A stretch of 64,000 nt of DNA, taken from NCBI GenBank assembly GCA_002701385.1, contig NZVD01000057.1:323756-387755 (forward strand), read 5' to 3'. Source of the DNA: Rhodopirellula sp. (lineage in GTDB: Bacteria; Planctomycetota; Planctomycetia; Pirellulales; Pirellulaceae). This document shows, one piece after another, positions 1-8,741 of this stretch. Both the position numbers and the translations under genes were made by a program. Each line of letters begins with the position of its first letter. Position 1 is the stretch's first letter. The notes beneath the pieces were generated by a model that saw only the letters and a list, made by a program, of their open reading frames with translations, made no database searches and had not been told where the DNA came from.

Positions 1-1
1 G

Positions 2-277
2 TGCGTCACTCGTTCCAACAAAAACATCTATTGCCAAATCATCGATGATGAAGCTGGTAAAACATTGGTTGCTGTTGGTTCCCAGAGTAAAGAGATTCGT
101 GAAAGTCTGGGTTACGGCGGAAACAGCGACGCAGCTGGAAAAATTGGAGCCACCATTGCCGAGAAAGCTTTGGCGGCCGGAATTAAGAAAGTCAAATTTG
201 ACCGCGGTGCTAACAAGTATCACGGACGCCTGGCAGCACTAGCTGATGCAGCTCGTGAAGCCGGATTGGAATTTTAG
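2..277 (+). CDS. rplR: 50S ribosomal protein L18 (C-terminal part)
   Basis: L18 binds 5S rRNA in the central protuberance of the large subunit. The gene is cut by the left edge; the frame is open from base 2 to the stop at 277. Visible are the conserved end segments of the family, with VAVGSQSKEIRE, the Gly-rich stretch GYGGNSDAAGKIG and the terminal FDRGANKYHGRLAALADAAREAGLEF-type end. About the last 91 residues are present, so perhaps 25-30 residues are missing. It sits directly before rpsE, as in the spc operon of most bacteria. Identity is secure; the start lies outside the window. Confidence 0.95.
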   Translation, partial: CVTRSNKNIYCQIIDDEAGKTLVAVGSQSKEIRESLGYGGNSDAAGKIGATIAEKALAAGIKKVKFDRGANKYHGRLAALADAAREAGLEF

Positions 278-349
278 AATACACCAATGAGATAGAGTCC
301 GCACTGGAGCGGAACGACTCAGTTACATTTTTTAGGGAGCAGCCGAATC

Positions 350-838
350 GTGGCTACGAACTCTAACAACGATCAATTTATCGATCGCGTCATTAAGATC
401 AAACGTTGTGCCGCCGTTGTCAAAGGTGGTCGCCGCTTTAGTTTTGCAGCGATGGTTGTCGTCGGTGACGGCAACGGCAAAGTGGGATGGGGCTATGGTA
501 AAGCCAATGAAGTTCCTCCCAGTGTGCAAAAAGCTCAAAAGCAAGCGCAGAACAGCATGATCAATGTTCCTGTTCAGGAAGGCACAATCCCACATCAGAT
601 CAAAGGGAAGTTTGGTGCCGCCAAAGTCACACTCATTCCCGCTGGTCCTGGTACTGGAATCATTGCCGGAGCGGCTGTACGAAGCGTTTGTGAAGCGGCT
701 GGTATTTCCAATATCCTGACCAAAAGCTTTGGAACCAATAATCCTGTCACGCTTGTAAAGGCAACGCTGGAAGCACTTAGCAACCTGCGGACTAAGGAAG
801 AGGTTCAGCGATTACGAGGAGAGGGGGTTAGCCTCTAA
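350..838 (+). CDS. rpsE: 30S ribosomal protein S5
   Basis: S5 is a small-subunit protein near the mRNA entry and decoding region that contributes to translational accuracy. The 162 residues begin at a GTG preceded by AGGGAG about 11 bases upstream. The N-terminal double-stranded-RNA-binding fold (about residues 9-75) contains the Gly-rich loop [19 protein letters not shown], and the C-terminal half (about 88-158) has the typical [16 protein letters not shown]. The stop codon overlaps the rplO start (TAATG), so the two genes are probably translationally coupled. In many bacteria rpmD (L30) lies between them; it is absent here. Confidence 0.97.
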   Translation: MATNSNNDQFIDRVIKIKRCAAVVKGGRRFSFAAMVVVGDGNGKVGWGYGKANEVPPSVQKAQKQAQNSMINVPVQEGTIPHQIKGKFGAAKVTLIPAGPGTGIIAGAAVRSVCEAAGISNILTKSFGTNNPVTLVKATLEALSNLRTKEEVQRLRGEGVSL

Positions 839-1323
839 TGAAACTTCACGAAGTAAATGAAGGTATTCATAAGAATAAGAAACGCCGTCGTATCGGTCGC
901 GGTCCCGGCAGTGGCTGGGGAAAAACTGCCGGTCGTGGACACAATGGCCAGAAATCACGCAGTGGTTGGTCGCAGAAAGCGACTTTCCAGGGCGGCACAA
1001 TGCCTATGGTGCGTCGCATTCCTAAGCGAGGTTTTAATAACCGTTTCGCTTTGAATGTTGTCACTGTCAATATCAAGGATCTCGAGCGTACTTTTAACGA
1101 TGGTGATCAGGTGAATCCTGAAACACTTAAAGCTCGTTCGTTAGCCCAAACACGCTACGACGTACTCAAAGTACTCGGTGACGGTGAATTGACCAAAAAG
1201 CTCAATGTGGAAGCCCACCGCTTTAGCGGCTCGGCGAAAGAAAAAATTGAAGCCGCTGGCGGGTCTGTCACAATCTTGCCTGGTAAGGCACCGGTCACAA
1301 AGAACAAGATGGGTGGGGCGTAG
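838..1323 (+). CDS. rplO: 50S ribosomal protein L15
   Basis: L15 is a late-assembling large-subunit protein that binds 23S rRNA. The 161-residue protein has the basic Gly-rich N-terminus typical of the family ([21 protein letters not shown] at about 15-35), then RIPKRGFNN, and ends in the globular domain with GAGGSVT-like [11 protein letters not shown]. Its length is close to the usual 145-160. It shares one base with the rpsE stop and is followed after 77 bases by secY, the standard order. Confidence 0.97.
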   Translation: MKLHEVNEGIHKNKKRRRIGRGPGSGWGKTAGRGHNGQKSRSGWSQKATFQGGTMPMVRRIPKRGFNNRFALNVVTVNIKDLERTFNDGDQVNPETLKARSLAQTRYDVLKVLGDGELTKKLNVEAHRFSGSAKEKIEAAGGSVTILPGKAPVTKNKMGGA

Positions 1324-1400
1324 ATCGCTTCCCGCAACCTGCTAAGAGAGTAATGTCATAAGGCAACGGACTGTCTTCGGAAATAATTGGTAACAAACAG

Positions 1401-2768
1401 ATGTTGGAAAAACTTCGAGTTATATTCACGATCCCGGAACTGAGGAAGAAAATCCTCATTACCTTGATACTGCTCGGTGTTTATCGAATCGGTTACCATA
1501 TTACGCTGCCTGTCGTGGATCAAACTGAGATCGCCTCCAATGCTGCCGATGGTGTACTCGGGGGACTGATCCAGCGTGTCTCAGTTTTCTCTGCCAGTAA
1601 CCTGCAACAGGCAACCATCTTCGGCTTGGGAATCATGCCTTATATCTCCGCCTCGATTATTTTTCAGATTCTCGGAAGCTTTGTGCCTACGATCCAAAAT
1701 CTGAAGAAAGAAGGTCAGGCCGGGATGAAGAAGATTAATGACTACACCCGTTACCTCACGGTCGTACTCTGCCTGCTACAAAGTGCCGTTTACGTCTTTG
1801 CTTATTTGGATAACAGCAGTTTAATCGCAGATGCGTTTAACTCGGGCACTGAAGCAAACCCCCAACTTAGTTTTGGTTGGAGTATCACCTCCATCATGAT
1901 GATGACCTGTGGTGCGACCTTCCTGATGTGGCTCGGGGAACAAATTGATGAATATGGGATCGGAAACGGTATCAGCCTTTTGATTATGGCTGGAATTTTG
2001 GCTGCGATGCCCGCCGCACTTTCGGATCTGTTTAGTAATTCAGAATTCACACTCAAAGGGCTTGGCGGTGACGTTGGAGTAGAAACTATGATCCTGCTGG
2101 CCTGTGTATTCGTAGCCGTCGTGGTTGGGGTCGTGTTTATCACCATCGGCCAGCGTCGAATCCCCACCCAAAGTGCAAAACATGTGCGTGGACGCCGAGT
2201 CTTCGGTGGAACACGTCAGTACTTACCATTGCGAGTAAACCAGGGTGGGGTGATGCCAATCATCTTCGCGTCCAGTTTACTTATGGTTCCGGGAATTATC
2301 TTTAGTTATCTGGAGACCCTCGCGCCTGCAGACGGACTAATGGGGAACATTATGGCAGGTTTATCCCAGGCGTTTCAGCCAGGGTCAGGCTTCCTCTACA
2401 ACATGATGTATGTCGGAATGATTTACTTCTTCTGTTACTTCTGGACAGCGATCACCTTCAATCCGAAGGAAATGGCTGACAACTTAAAAGAGTACGGAAG
2501 CTTTATTCAGGGCTATCGCCCAGGGAAACGTACTGCGGATTACCTGGAAAAAGTGATGGTTCGAATTACTTACGTCGGTGCTGCATTCCTTTCAGTCGTT
2601 GCTATCGTTCCAACCCTGGTTGCCAGTTGGTTGAACGTGGATATGCAACTAGCCAGTTTCTACGGTGGAACTGGATTGCTGATTGGTGTGAGCGTCGCAT
2701 TTGACTTGGTGCAGAAAATAGACAGTCACCTGGTCATGACAAGTCACAAAGGACTTTTGGAATCTTAA
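1401..2768 (+). CDS. secY: Protein translocase subunit SecY
   Basis: SecY is the channel-forming subunit of the Sec translocon in the cytoplasmic membrane. The 455-residue protein has the expected ten hydrophobic segments. It starts with the conserved cytoplasmic stretch around FTIPELRKKILITL and carries the family signature around GIMPYISASIIFQIL. It also has the cytoplasmic loop GQRRIPTQSAKHVRGRR and, near the end, the loop GYRPGKRTADYLEKVMVRITYVGA that contacts SecA and the ribosome. Its place between rplO and adk is classical. No obvious strong Shine-Dalgarno precedes the ATG. Confidence 0.97.
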   Translation: MLEKLRVIFTIPELRKKILITLILLGVYRIGYHITLPVVDQTEIASNAADGVLGGLIQRVSVFSASNLQQATIFGLGIMPYISASIIFQILGSFVPTIQNLKKEGQAGMKKINDYTRYLTVVLCLLQSAVYVFAYLDNSSLIADAFNSGTEANPQLSFGWSITSIMMMTCGATFLMWLGEQIDEYGIGNGISLLIMAGILAAMPAALSDLFSNSEFTLKGLGGDVGVETMILLACVFVAVVVGVVFITIGQRRIPTQSAKHVRGRRVFGGTRQYLPLRVNQGGVMPIIFASSLLMVPGIIFSYLETLAPADGLMGNIMAGLSQAFQPGSGFLYNMMYVGMIYFFCYFWTAITFNPKEMADNLKEYGSFIQGYRPGKRTADYLEKVMVRITYVGAAFLSVVAIVPTLVASWLNVDMQLASFYGGTGLLIGVSVAFDLVQKIDSHLVMTSHKGLLES

Positions 2769-2836
2769 ACTGCCCTTGGCAAAATCCGAGAATTTAGAAG
2801 TCCTCCCCTTTGAAATAGCAACAGGAGAAAAAACGA

Positions 2837-3397
2837 ATGATCATCGTCTTCGTTGGACCACCTGGCTCTGGAAAAGGAACTCAATGCGAGTTACTAGCAG
2901 AACACCTTGGTGTGACGCACCTTTCCACCGGAGAGTTGTTTCGAATTCAGATGGAATCGGGATCTCAGCTAGGCACAATTGCTGCCAGCTTTATTGATCA
3001 CGGTAATCTGGTACCTGACCATGTCACCATTGACATTGTCAGTGAAAGTTTAGGCGAAGCCCAGTTTAATGTGGGATGCTTGTTAGATGGTTTCCCACGT
3101 TCGGTGCCACAAGCACAAGCACTCGATGCTTTACTTGCTGAGAACAGCTGTAAAGTCGACCTGGTACTCGCTTTAGACGTAGATCAAAAAACACTGGTGG
3201 ATCGAATGCTCGCGAGGAAGCGAAAAGACGATACACTCGAAACCATTCAACAACGGTTTGAGGCTTACGAAAAGTTGACTCGGCCTTTGTTAGAATACTA
3301 CCAAAATCGAGAGATTTTGGTGACTGTCGATGGAAATGGAGATATCGACACTGTCTTTGAAGGGATTCGACAGGCTATGGAAACCGCTAAGTCGTAG
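2837..3397 (+). CDS. adk: Adenylate kinase, short form
   Basis: Catalyses ATP + AMP = 2 ADP in the cytoplasm. The P-loop GPPGSGKGTQ is at residues 7-16, followed by HLSTGELFR (AMP site) and the LLDGFPRSVPQA motif. At 186 residues it is the short type: the LID region between RMLARKRKDD and the C-terminal helix is reduced, without the zinc or beta insert of the ~215-residue long form. AGGAG lies about 9 bases before the ATG. The secY-adk order is common; the map and infA genes that often follow are not here. Confidence 0.96.
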   Translation: MIIVFVGPPGSGKGTQCELLAEHLGVTHLSTGELFRIQMESGSQLGTIAASFIDHGNLVPDHVTIDIVSESLGEAQFNVGCLLDGFPRSVPQAQALDALLAENSCKVDLVLALDVDQKTLVDRMLARKRKDDTLETIQQRFEAYEKLTRPLLEYYQNREILVTVDGNGDIDTVFEGIRQAMETAKS

Positions 3398-3440
3398 TTG
3401 TTTATAGCCTAAACGTCGTTCAAATCGAATATTTCGCCCC

Positions 3441-3470
3441 TTGTGGGTACGTTTGAGCGAAGTTTATACT
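3441..3470 (+). promoter_or_regulatory. Candidate sigma70-type promoter before rpmJ
   Basis: TTGTGG at 3441-3446 and TATACT at 3465-3470 are separated by 18 bases, about 38 bases before the rpmJ ATG. This could give rpmJ and the alpha-operon genes transcription independent of secY-adk. It is a consensus match only. Confidence 0.35.
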
Positions 3471-3508
3471 AACTTACTTGCAACCTGTTTATTGAGGCCG
3501 GTATAGAG

Positions 3509-3622
3509 ATGAAAGTTCGAGCGAGTGTCAAGCGAATTTGCGAACACTGCAAAGTCGTTCGCCGCAAGGGACGAGTTTATGTTATTTGCAGCAACCCCCG
3601 TCATAAGCAACGTCAGGGTTAA
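3509..3622 (+). CDS. rpmJ: 50S ribosomal protein L36
   Basis: A 37-residue, strongly basic protein of the large subunit. It is the zinc-binding form: C11, C14, C27 and H32 make the typical Cys3-His ribbon ([19 protein letters not shown], then NPRHKQRQG). It lies between adk and rpsM, as expected for the start of the alpha operon. It is very short, so it is easy to miss; identity rests on near-consensus sequence across its full length. Confidence 0.95.
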   Translation: MKVRASVKRICEHCKVVRRKGRVYVICSNPRHKQRQG

Positions 3623-3688
3623 GCTGGCAGTGACAGCTTCGATGGCGGCAAGTAGTACGTACGTCAACGTTTTACATTACAACCATTC

Positions 3689-3718
3689 AACAGAGAGCCT
3701 GTTATTCTCTGTTTTTAA
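3689..3718 (+). terminator. Hairpin with T-run between rpmJ and rpsM
   Basis: AACAGAGA (3689-3696) pairs with TCTCTGTT (3706-3713) around a 9-base loop and is followed by further T residues. It looks like a weak intrinsic terminator or attenuator about 25 bases before rpsM. Because rpsM has no clear promoter of its own downstream, partial read-through is more likely than full termination. Confidence 0.45.
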
Positions 3719-3742
3719 TTGATTTAACCAAGGAGTATTGGC

Positions 3743-4126
3743 ATGCCACGTCTTTTAGGTGTGGATATTCCCAACGACAAAAAGACCGTTATTTCTCTGA
3801 CATACCTTTTTGGAGTCGGACACAAAACGGCGCGAGATCTGTGTCATAAGGCAAACATTGAGCCTAGTACACCTGCTCGTGATTTGGCTGAAGATGAATT
3901 GAGCCGCCTGGCGACAATTCTCGAAGAAGACTACACGGTGGAAGGACCATTGCGTCGACAGGTACAGCAAAATATTGCTCGCCTTCGCAACATTCGTTCT
4001 TACCGGGGTATTCGCCATCGTATGGGACTTCCGGTTCGTGGACAGAACACACAAACCAACGCCCGTACTCGTAAGGGACCGAAGAAAACAGTTGCCGGTA
4101 AGAAAGGGGTCAAAGACCTCCGTTAA
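3743..4126 (+). CDS. rpsM: 30S ribosomal protein S13
   Basis: S13 lies in the head of the small subunit, contacts the large subunit and P-site tRNA. The 127 residues include the N-terminal [11 protein letters not shown], the helix-hairpin-helix [11 protein letters not shown], and the C-terminal basic tail with [18 protein letters not shown] followed by [19 protein letters not shown] stands 7 bases before the ATG. It is followed by rpsK as in the usual alpha operon. Confidence 0.97.
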   Translation: MPRLLGVDIPNDKKTVISLTYLFGVGHKTARDLCHKANIEPSTPARDLAEDELSRLATILEEDYTVEGPLRRQVQQNIARLRNIRSYRGIRHRMGLPVRGQNTQTNARTRKGPKKTVAGKKGVKDLR

Positions 4127-4217
4127 TCGAATTCCAACTATCTGGATTTCTTTCAACGCTTACCTGCAATTTAATCAGTGTCAAAACTGACATTCCTATT
4201 CAGAGGAGCTATTGGCT

Positions 4218-4598
4218 GTGGCCAAGACTAAAAAACGAAAACCACGTCGTAACGTAACGGTGGCAATCGCTCACGTGAAAGCTACTTTTAATAATACGAC
4301 CGTAACAATCACTGACACCAAAGGTGATACACTTTGCTGGGCAAGTGCAGGCACAAGTGGCTTCAAAGGAAGCCGCAAGAGCACTCCATTCGCCGGTCAG
4401 TGTGCTGCTCAACAGGCAGCGGAAAAGGCGCTGAAGTTCGGCGTTAAAGAAGTCGACGTTCGAGTTAAAGGACCAGGCAGCGGCCGTGAAAGTGCAATCA
4501 CTGCATTGCAGCAAGCCGGCCTCAATGTGAAGACAATCGAAGATCGCACTCCGATTCCTCACAACGGTTGTCGTCCACCTAAAAAGCGTCGAGTTTAG
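4218..4598 (+). CDS. rpsK: 30S ribosomal protein S11
   Basis: S11 forms part of the small-subunit platform beside the mRNA exit. I chose the GTG at 4218 (MAKTKKRK..., 126 residues) because GAGGAG at 4203-4208 is then 9 bases away; the in-frame TTG at 4212 would leave only 3 bases. Conserved segments are [35 protein letters not shown] and the C-terminal [18 protein letters not shown], which is the family hallmark. rpsD, which normally follows, is absent; rpoA comes next after 84 bases. Confidence 0.96.
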   Translation: MAKTKKRKPRRNVTVAIAHVKATFNNTTVTITDTKGDTLCWASAGTSGFKGSRKSTPFAGQCAAQQAAEKALKFGVKEVDVRVKGPGSGRESAITALQQAGLNVKTIEDRTPIPHNGCRPPKKRRV

Positions 4599-4682
4599 TT
4601 CGACTCGGAACAAAACTCCCTTTCCACTCCCATCCCGCCCGGGAAAACCTGCCCCTACACGACTATTCGGAGATACCTGATT

Positions 4683-5681
4683 ATGCATATTCGATGGAGA
4701 ATGCTTGAGTTACCAAGTGTTGTTGATTGTGATAAAGCGTCGTTGAGCGATACTTACGGTAAGTTTACTGCCGAACCTTTTGAACGTGGCTTCGGTGTTA
4801 CCATCGGTAACAGCTTGCGTCGGATCCTGCTGTCGAGCCTGATTGGAAGTGCCGTCACCCAAGTGAAAATCGAGGGTGCGCAACATGAATTCACATCCAT
4901 CCCTGGTGTCGTCGAAGATGTCACCGACATTTTGCTCAATGTGAAAGCGCTTTGCATCAAAAATCACTCTGAAAGCCTCAAAGTGATCACCATTGAGAAA
5001 AATACGGTTGGAGCAATCACCGGTAGCGATATCGTTACCGATCCCGATGTGGAAATCATTAATGGTGACCACGTCATCGCGACTCTGACTGAAGACGTTC
5101 CTTTCGGAATGGAAATGGTTGTCGAAAACGGACGCGGATACGATCCTGCTTCCGAACGAGAAAACAGCGATAACGAAATCGGTATCATTCCAATCGATGC
5201 CGTTTACAGTCCTGTCACACGAGTTCGCTACCATGTAGAAGAAACTCGTGTCGGACAGAAAACAAACTACGACAAACTCACGATGGAAATCTGGACCGAC
5301 GGTACCGTCAATCCGGAAATGGCTCTTGTTGAAGCCGCAAAAATCCTTCGTAAGCACCTTAACCCATTCGTTCAGTACTCTGAACTGGGTGGTCAGGTAC
5401 ACGCAGCTGATCGTTCAGCTCGCAGCCCCGAAGATATCGAACTCGATGCAAAGCTAAATATGCCTCTGGCTTCATTGCAGCTTTCCGTTCGAGCCAACAA
5501 CTGTCTGGAATCCGAACTGATTCATACCGTACGTGACCTCGTACAACAGACCGAAGATGGCCTGCTCGAAGTTCGTAATTTCGGTGAAACCACATTGACG
5601 GAAGTACGTGCTAAACTCGGCGAACTCGGATTACATCTGGGTATGCGAGTGCCACCACAACCTCCGCAATCCACTTTTTAA
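4683..5681 (+). CDS. rpoA: DNA-directed RNA polymerase subunit alpha
   Basis: Alpha forms the dimer on which RNA polymerase assembles and contacts promoter UP elements and activators. The 332 residues show the N-terminal domain (about 1-235), with [26 protein letters not shown] and the [13 protein letters not shown] region. After a linker comes the C-terminal domain (about 255-320), with [42 protein letters not shown]. Length and order are standard. It is followed by rplQ. Confidence 0.98.
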   Translation: MHIRWRMLELPSVVDCDKASLSDTYGKFTAEPFERGFGVTIGNSLRRILLSSLIGSAVTQVKIEGAQHEFTSIPGVVEDVTDILLNVKALCIKNHSESLKVITIEKNTVGAITGSDIVTDPDVEIINGDHVIATLTEDVPFGMEMVVENGRGYDPASERENSDNEIGIIPIDAVYSPVTRVRYHVEETRVGQKTNYDKLTMEIWTDGTVNPEMALVEAAKILRKHLNPFVQYSELGGQVHAADRSARSPEDIELDAKLNMPLASLQLSVRANNCLESELIHTVRDLVQQTEDGLLEVRNFGETTLTEVRAKLGELGLHLGMRVPPQPPQSTF

Positions 5682-5724
5682 TAAATAACCCCACTGGGCA
5701 TTAAGATACAGGTTTAATAGAACC

Positions 5725-6642
5725 ATGCGACACAGACGTCGAGGCCGTCAACTCGGCCGCACATCACCACACCGCAAAGCAATGTTGAGAAACATGGCAA
5801 GCAGTCTCTTTTTGACTGAGCGTAGTGAAATCGCAAACGAAATTCATGGGAACACCCCACGAGTTCGTCGCCGAATTGTAACCACCATTCAAAAAGCTAA
5901 AGAAGTTCGTTCGATCGTTGAAAAGTGCATTACGCTGGCACGTAAAGTACAGCCTTGTTACGACCAGGCTGCCGCATTAATGCCGGAAAAATTGCGTGAT
6001 GCGGAAACTGATCGTCAAAGCACTGCTTACAAGGACTGGCGTAATTCTGACCAATGGCAAGAATGGGCCGCAGCACGAGCTCCCATAGTCAATGCTCAGC
6101 GAAAAGCTCTGCAAATGCTTGGCAGCCGTGAAGCAGTCGATATCCTCTTTAACGATATTGCTCCTGCATTGATCGAAGAGGCACCGGAACGTGTCAGTGG
6201 CTTTACTCGTATCCTCAAGATTGCCAAGCCTCGTCTTGGTGATAACGGTACGCAAGCCATTTTAGAGATCCTTGGAGAATCCAATAATCGTGACACTTCT
6301 ACCAGTGCTGCACCTCAAGCTCCTGTCCTCGAAGTCGAAGACGATGAAGTAGAAGATTCTGTCACCGACGAAGAAGCGACCGATGAAGAAGCGACTGATG
6401 AAGTCGCTGAAGAGTCAGAAGAAGTTTCCTCTGATGACGCTGATTCCGATGATTCAGAAGAGGCCAGCGACGACGCGGAAGAAGAAGCGGCCGAAGAAGC
6501 TGAAGAACAAGACGTTGCCGAAGCCAGCGATGACGCTGAAGAAGCTGAAGCTGCTGCTGAGGCAACCGATGAAACAGAAGCAGCCGAAGAAGCTGCTGGC
6601 GACTCGGATGCAGATGACCAACAGGAAGAAGAGGAAGCATAA
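5725..6642 (+). CDS. rplQ: 50S ribosomal protein L17 with insertion and acidic tail
   Basis: L17 sits near the peptide exit tunnel. The start is canonical: [30 protein letters not shown]. The protein has 305 residues against about 115-200 in most bacteria. Residues about 76-122 are an insertion in the middle of the L17 fold ([12 protein letters not shown] to [10 protein letters not shown]). The fold then resumes and ends with [25 protein letters not shown] (about 159-183). From about 203 to 305 the protein is almost only Glu, Asp and Ala with some Ser and Thr, and looks disordered. It ends the alpha operon and is followed by a terminator. Identity is certain; the tail function is unknown. Confidence 0.95.
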   Translation: MRHRRRGRQLGRTSPHRKAMLRNMASSLFLTERSEIANEIHGNTPRVRRRIVTTIQKAKEVRSIVEKCITLARKVQPCYDQAAALMPEKLRDAETDRQSTAYKDWRNSDQWQEWAAARAPIVNAQRKALQMLGSREAVDILFNDIAPALIEEAPERVSGFTRILKIAKPRLGDNGTQAILEILGESNNRDTSTSAAPQAPVLEVEDDEVEDSVTDEEATDEEATDEVAEESEEVSSDDADSDDSEEASDDAEEEAAEEAEEQDVAEASDDAEEAEAAAEATDETEAAEEAAGDSDADDQQEEEEA

Positions 6643-6697
6643 CCTCGCTTCTTAACTCCTAAACGTCATTGGCTCTGGTTTAGCAACAAACCCACTG

Positions 6698-6731
6698 AAA
6701 AGCTCTTTGCTCACTGCAAAGGGCTTTTTTA
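6698..6731 (+). terminator. Intrinsic terminator after rplQ
   Basis: The arm AAAAGCTCTTTG pairs with CAAAGGGCTTTT around a loop of about 7 bases and runs into a T tract, 56 bases after the rplQ stop. It ends the alpha operon. Confidence 0.8.
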
Positions 6732-6762
6732 TTATCCGCTGAACTCTTCGAGAAAATCAGAC

Positions 6763-7419
6763 TCAGCCTGCCCGTCGTAACGGAATTAACTTTGGCTGAG
6801 GAATTTTGACTCCAACAATTCTGCCAAACCGGCGTTGAAGCTCAGAAAAATTAAAACGTACGAATTCGAACAAATCCTCGTCCGGCTCCATTTGCATCCA
6901 CTCTCTGGCAAATTGAAGCATTTGCCGATCGTACTCCTTTTCACTGGAAGTATGAACATAACAACGCCCCGCATGACGACGGATGTCTCCGTTAAAGTCT
7001 CCACTGATGTGCCATAACTCATGGAAAATTGTCGTCAGCTTCTCCTCAAAAGATTCATTTTGGAAACGAGGCAGATAGAACTTCAGGATGTACATCATTT
7101 CCACTCCCTGCGCATCGAACAGACGCTGAGCACGATACCAACGGCCACGGCGTTTGCCTTCCATTGCTCCCTCTTCAAATCGCATTGGGGTGAGCGAGGC
7201 ATGGATCCCATGTCGGACTCCTTTTCGTGCCTGCGAGAAGGCAACAGCCACCTGTGACATGTCGATGTGTCGCATTCGTGGGTGGCGTTGACAGATATCT
7301 TCACAAAGCCGCCGCATATGCCAGGTAAAGTCAAAACCGCTTGGGACGACTTCTCCTGTAAGGCGATCGCGACGCCCTGTTTTCCTGCGAAGATTCGATT
7401 TGGATCGATGGGATGGCAT
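6763..7419 (-). CDS. Predicted zinc metallopeptidase (HExxH)
   Basis: Family not firmly recognised. With the ATG at 7419 the protein has 218 residues; a TTG at 7449 would add ten. The N-terminus is very basic (KSNLRRKTGRRDR), without a signal peptide, so it probably acts in the cytoplasm. HELWH at about 133-137 is a zinc-binding HExxH motif, preceded by LTTIF as in SprT-like and similar minimal proteases, and RRHAG at about 147-151 could give a third ligand. The middle part (about 50-115) resembles the fold that precedes the motif in phage-type putative metallopeptidases. It stands alone, opposite its neighbours. Activity is inferred from the motif only. Confidence 0.7.
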   Translation of the reverse strand: MPSHRSKSNLRRKTGRRDRLTGEVVPSGFDFTWHMRRLCEDICQRHPRMRHIDMSQVAVAFSQARKGVRHGIHASLTPMRFEEGAMEGKRRGRWYRAQRLFDAQGVEMMYILKFYLPRFQNESFEEKLTTIFHELWHISGDFNGDIRRHAGRCYVHTSSEKEYDRQMLQFAREWMQMEPDEDLFEFVRFNFSELQRRFGRIVGVKIPQPKLIPLRRAG

Positions 7420-7584
7420 AGTCAAGACAGATAACAAATTCTCGGACAATTCACTATCAATGGGAATCGGTTTGTCCGAGAGTGATATTGATCCTATCAG
7501 GGAAAAAGGGTTAGTCTTTTTGGCTGAGTCATCTAAGCCCGAACCGCCACTATACCTGCAATTCTCTTTCCAAGGATAGCCATT

Positions 7585-8460
7585 TTGAGATTTACCTATC
7601 TCAGAATACGATTGTTGCCTGTGCTACTGGCTATGGTATTGAGTGGCTGCCACATTTTTGAAACACCGAATTGGTCGCTACATGAACAGGTGGAAAACTC
7701 TCCTCTGACGCCCCCTCGGATCGCACATGATTCGGTGGTGATTGAAGTGACTTTCGTACGCGTACCTGTGGAAGTAAATGAATCCAACGATGCTGTCTGG
7801 CAGGATATTGATGAAACACACCTCTCTCCTCAATTACGGGCTAAGCTTACTGAAAACGGATTTCGCTGTGGAAAACTTCCCAATGCCTTGCCAGCCTCGT
7901 TTGAACAATTATTGGCTGGCGATAAGAACCTGACCGACCTTACAGCTCAAACAGGAACATTGAATCTGAATGTAGGCCTGCAGAATAAGCGTCTCCAGTG
8001 TGGAGCAGGCAGTGAAAATCACGTAGTACTCAGTGACTCGGTTCTGGAAAACCTCGTTGTCGTTCACTCTTCGCAGGAATACACCTCGGCTGAACGCTTC
8101 CAGCAGGCGCAATGTCAGTTCGAATTTCGAACCTATCCACAGCCAGACGGCTCGGTGCGAATTGAAATCGTGCCTCAAATTCATCACGGAGCTGCTAAAT
8201 CTCAATTCAAAGGGCATGAAGGTGCCTGGCTACTGAAGACTCAGCGGGATATCAAAGAATACTCTGATCTGCTGGTAGACGCATCATTGCAACCCGGCGA
8301 GTCACTTTTACTAAGCTGTTCCAATTCAGCGCACGGTCTGGGCGGCCACTTTTTCTCTCACAATGACAAGGATCAGGAAGTACAGCATATGCTGCGGCTG
8401 AGAGTAATACATACACAGTACGACGACCTCTTCCAGGCCAACGATTCCGCACTTCCTTAA
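7585..8460 (+). CDS. Putative lipoprotein, unknown function
   Basis: A 291-residue protein from a TTG start with a type II signal peptide: basic start, hydrophobic core LLPVLLAMVLSGC with the lipobox LSGC, so Cys22 is probably lipidated. After the anchor there is VVIEVTFVRVP. In the second half comes a pattern like that in secretin-related domains: dG-x-V-R-IEIVPQIHHG, then LLVDASLQPGESLLLSCS and a final QxxLRLRVI. This suggests an outer-membrane-side protein related to secretin accessory domains, but that is weak pattern evidence. It stands alone between a minus-strand protease and fba. Confidence 0.65.
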   Translation: MRFTYLRIRLLPVLLAMVLSGCHIFETPNWSLHEQVENSPLTPPRIAHDSVVIEVTFVRVPVEVNESNDAVWQDIDETHLSPQLRAKLTENGFRCGKLPNALPASFEQLLAGDKNLTDLTAQTGTLNLNVGLQNKRLQCGAGSENHVVLSDSVLENLVVVHSSQEYTSAERFQQAQCQFEFRTYPQPDGSVRIEIVPQIHHGAAKSQFKGHEGAWLLKTQRDIKEYSDLLVDASLQPGESLLLSCSNSAHGLGGHFFSHNDKDQEVQHMLRLRVIHTQYDDLFQANDSALP

Positions 8461-8741
8461 ACCTTGCTTCTGAGCCGGGGTGCCTGAGCCCTTAGAGAAT
8501 TTCCTCTTACCAACCTCAGCAATCGTCCCTGGTCATCGTTCAGTTCAACCTCGAGATCAAAGTCGAGAGTAATCTCTCAAGCGTCTAACAAGAGGTTTTG
8601 AAGCTTTAATTATCAATAGCCCCCTTTTTCAGATAGAGAAGTCACTGAATAATAAAGGCTCACCACCAAAAACGGTGAACTAAGTTAACTCATCCTGGCC
8701 TCTATCAAATCAGAGGCACCTATAACTCAAGGAGTAATTGA

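Noticed and set aside
4710..5402. 230-codon minus-strand open frame opposite rpoA
   Set aside because: It is entirely inside the certain rpoA gene and has a low-complexity shadow composition; no known motif.
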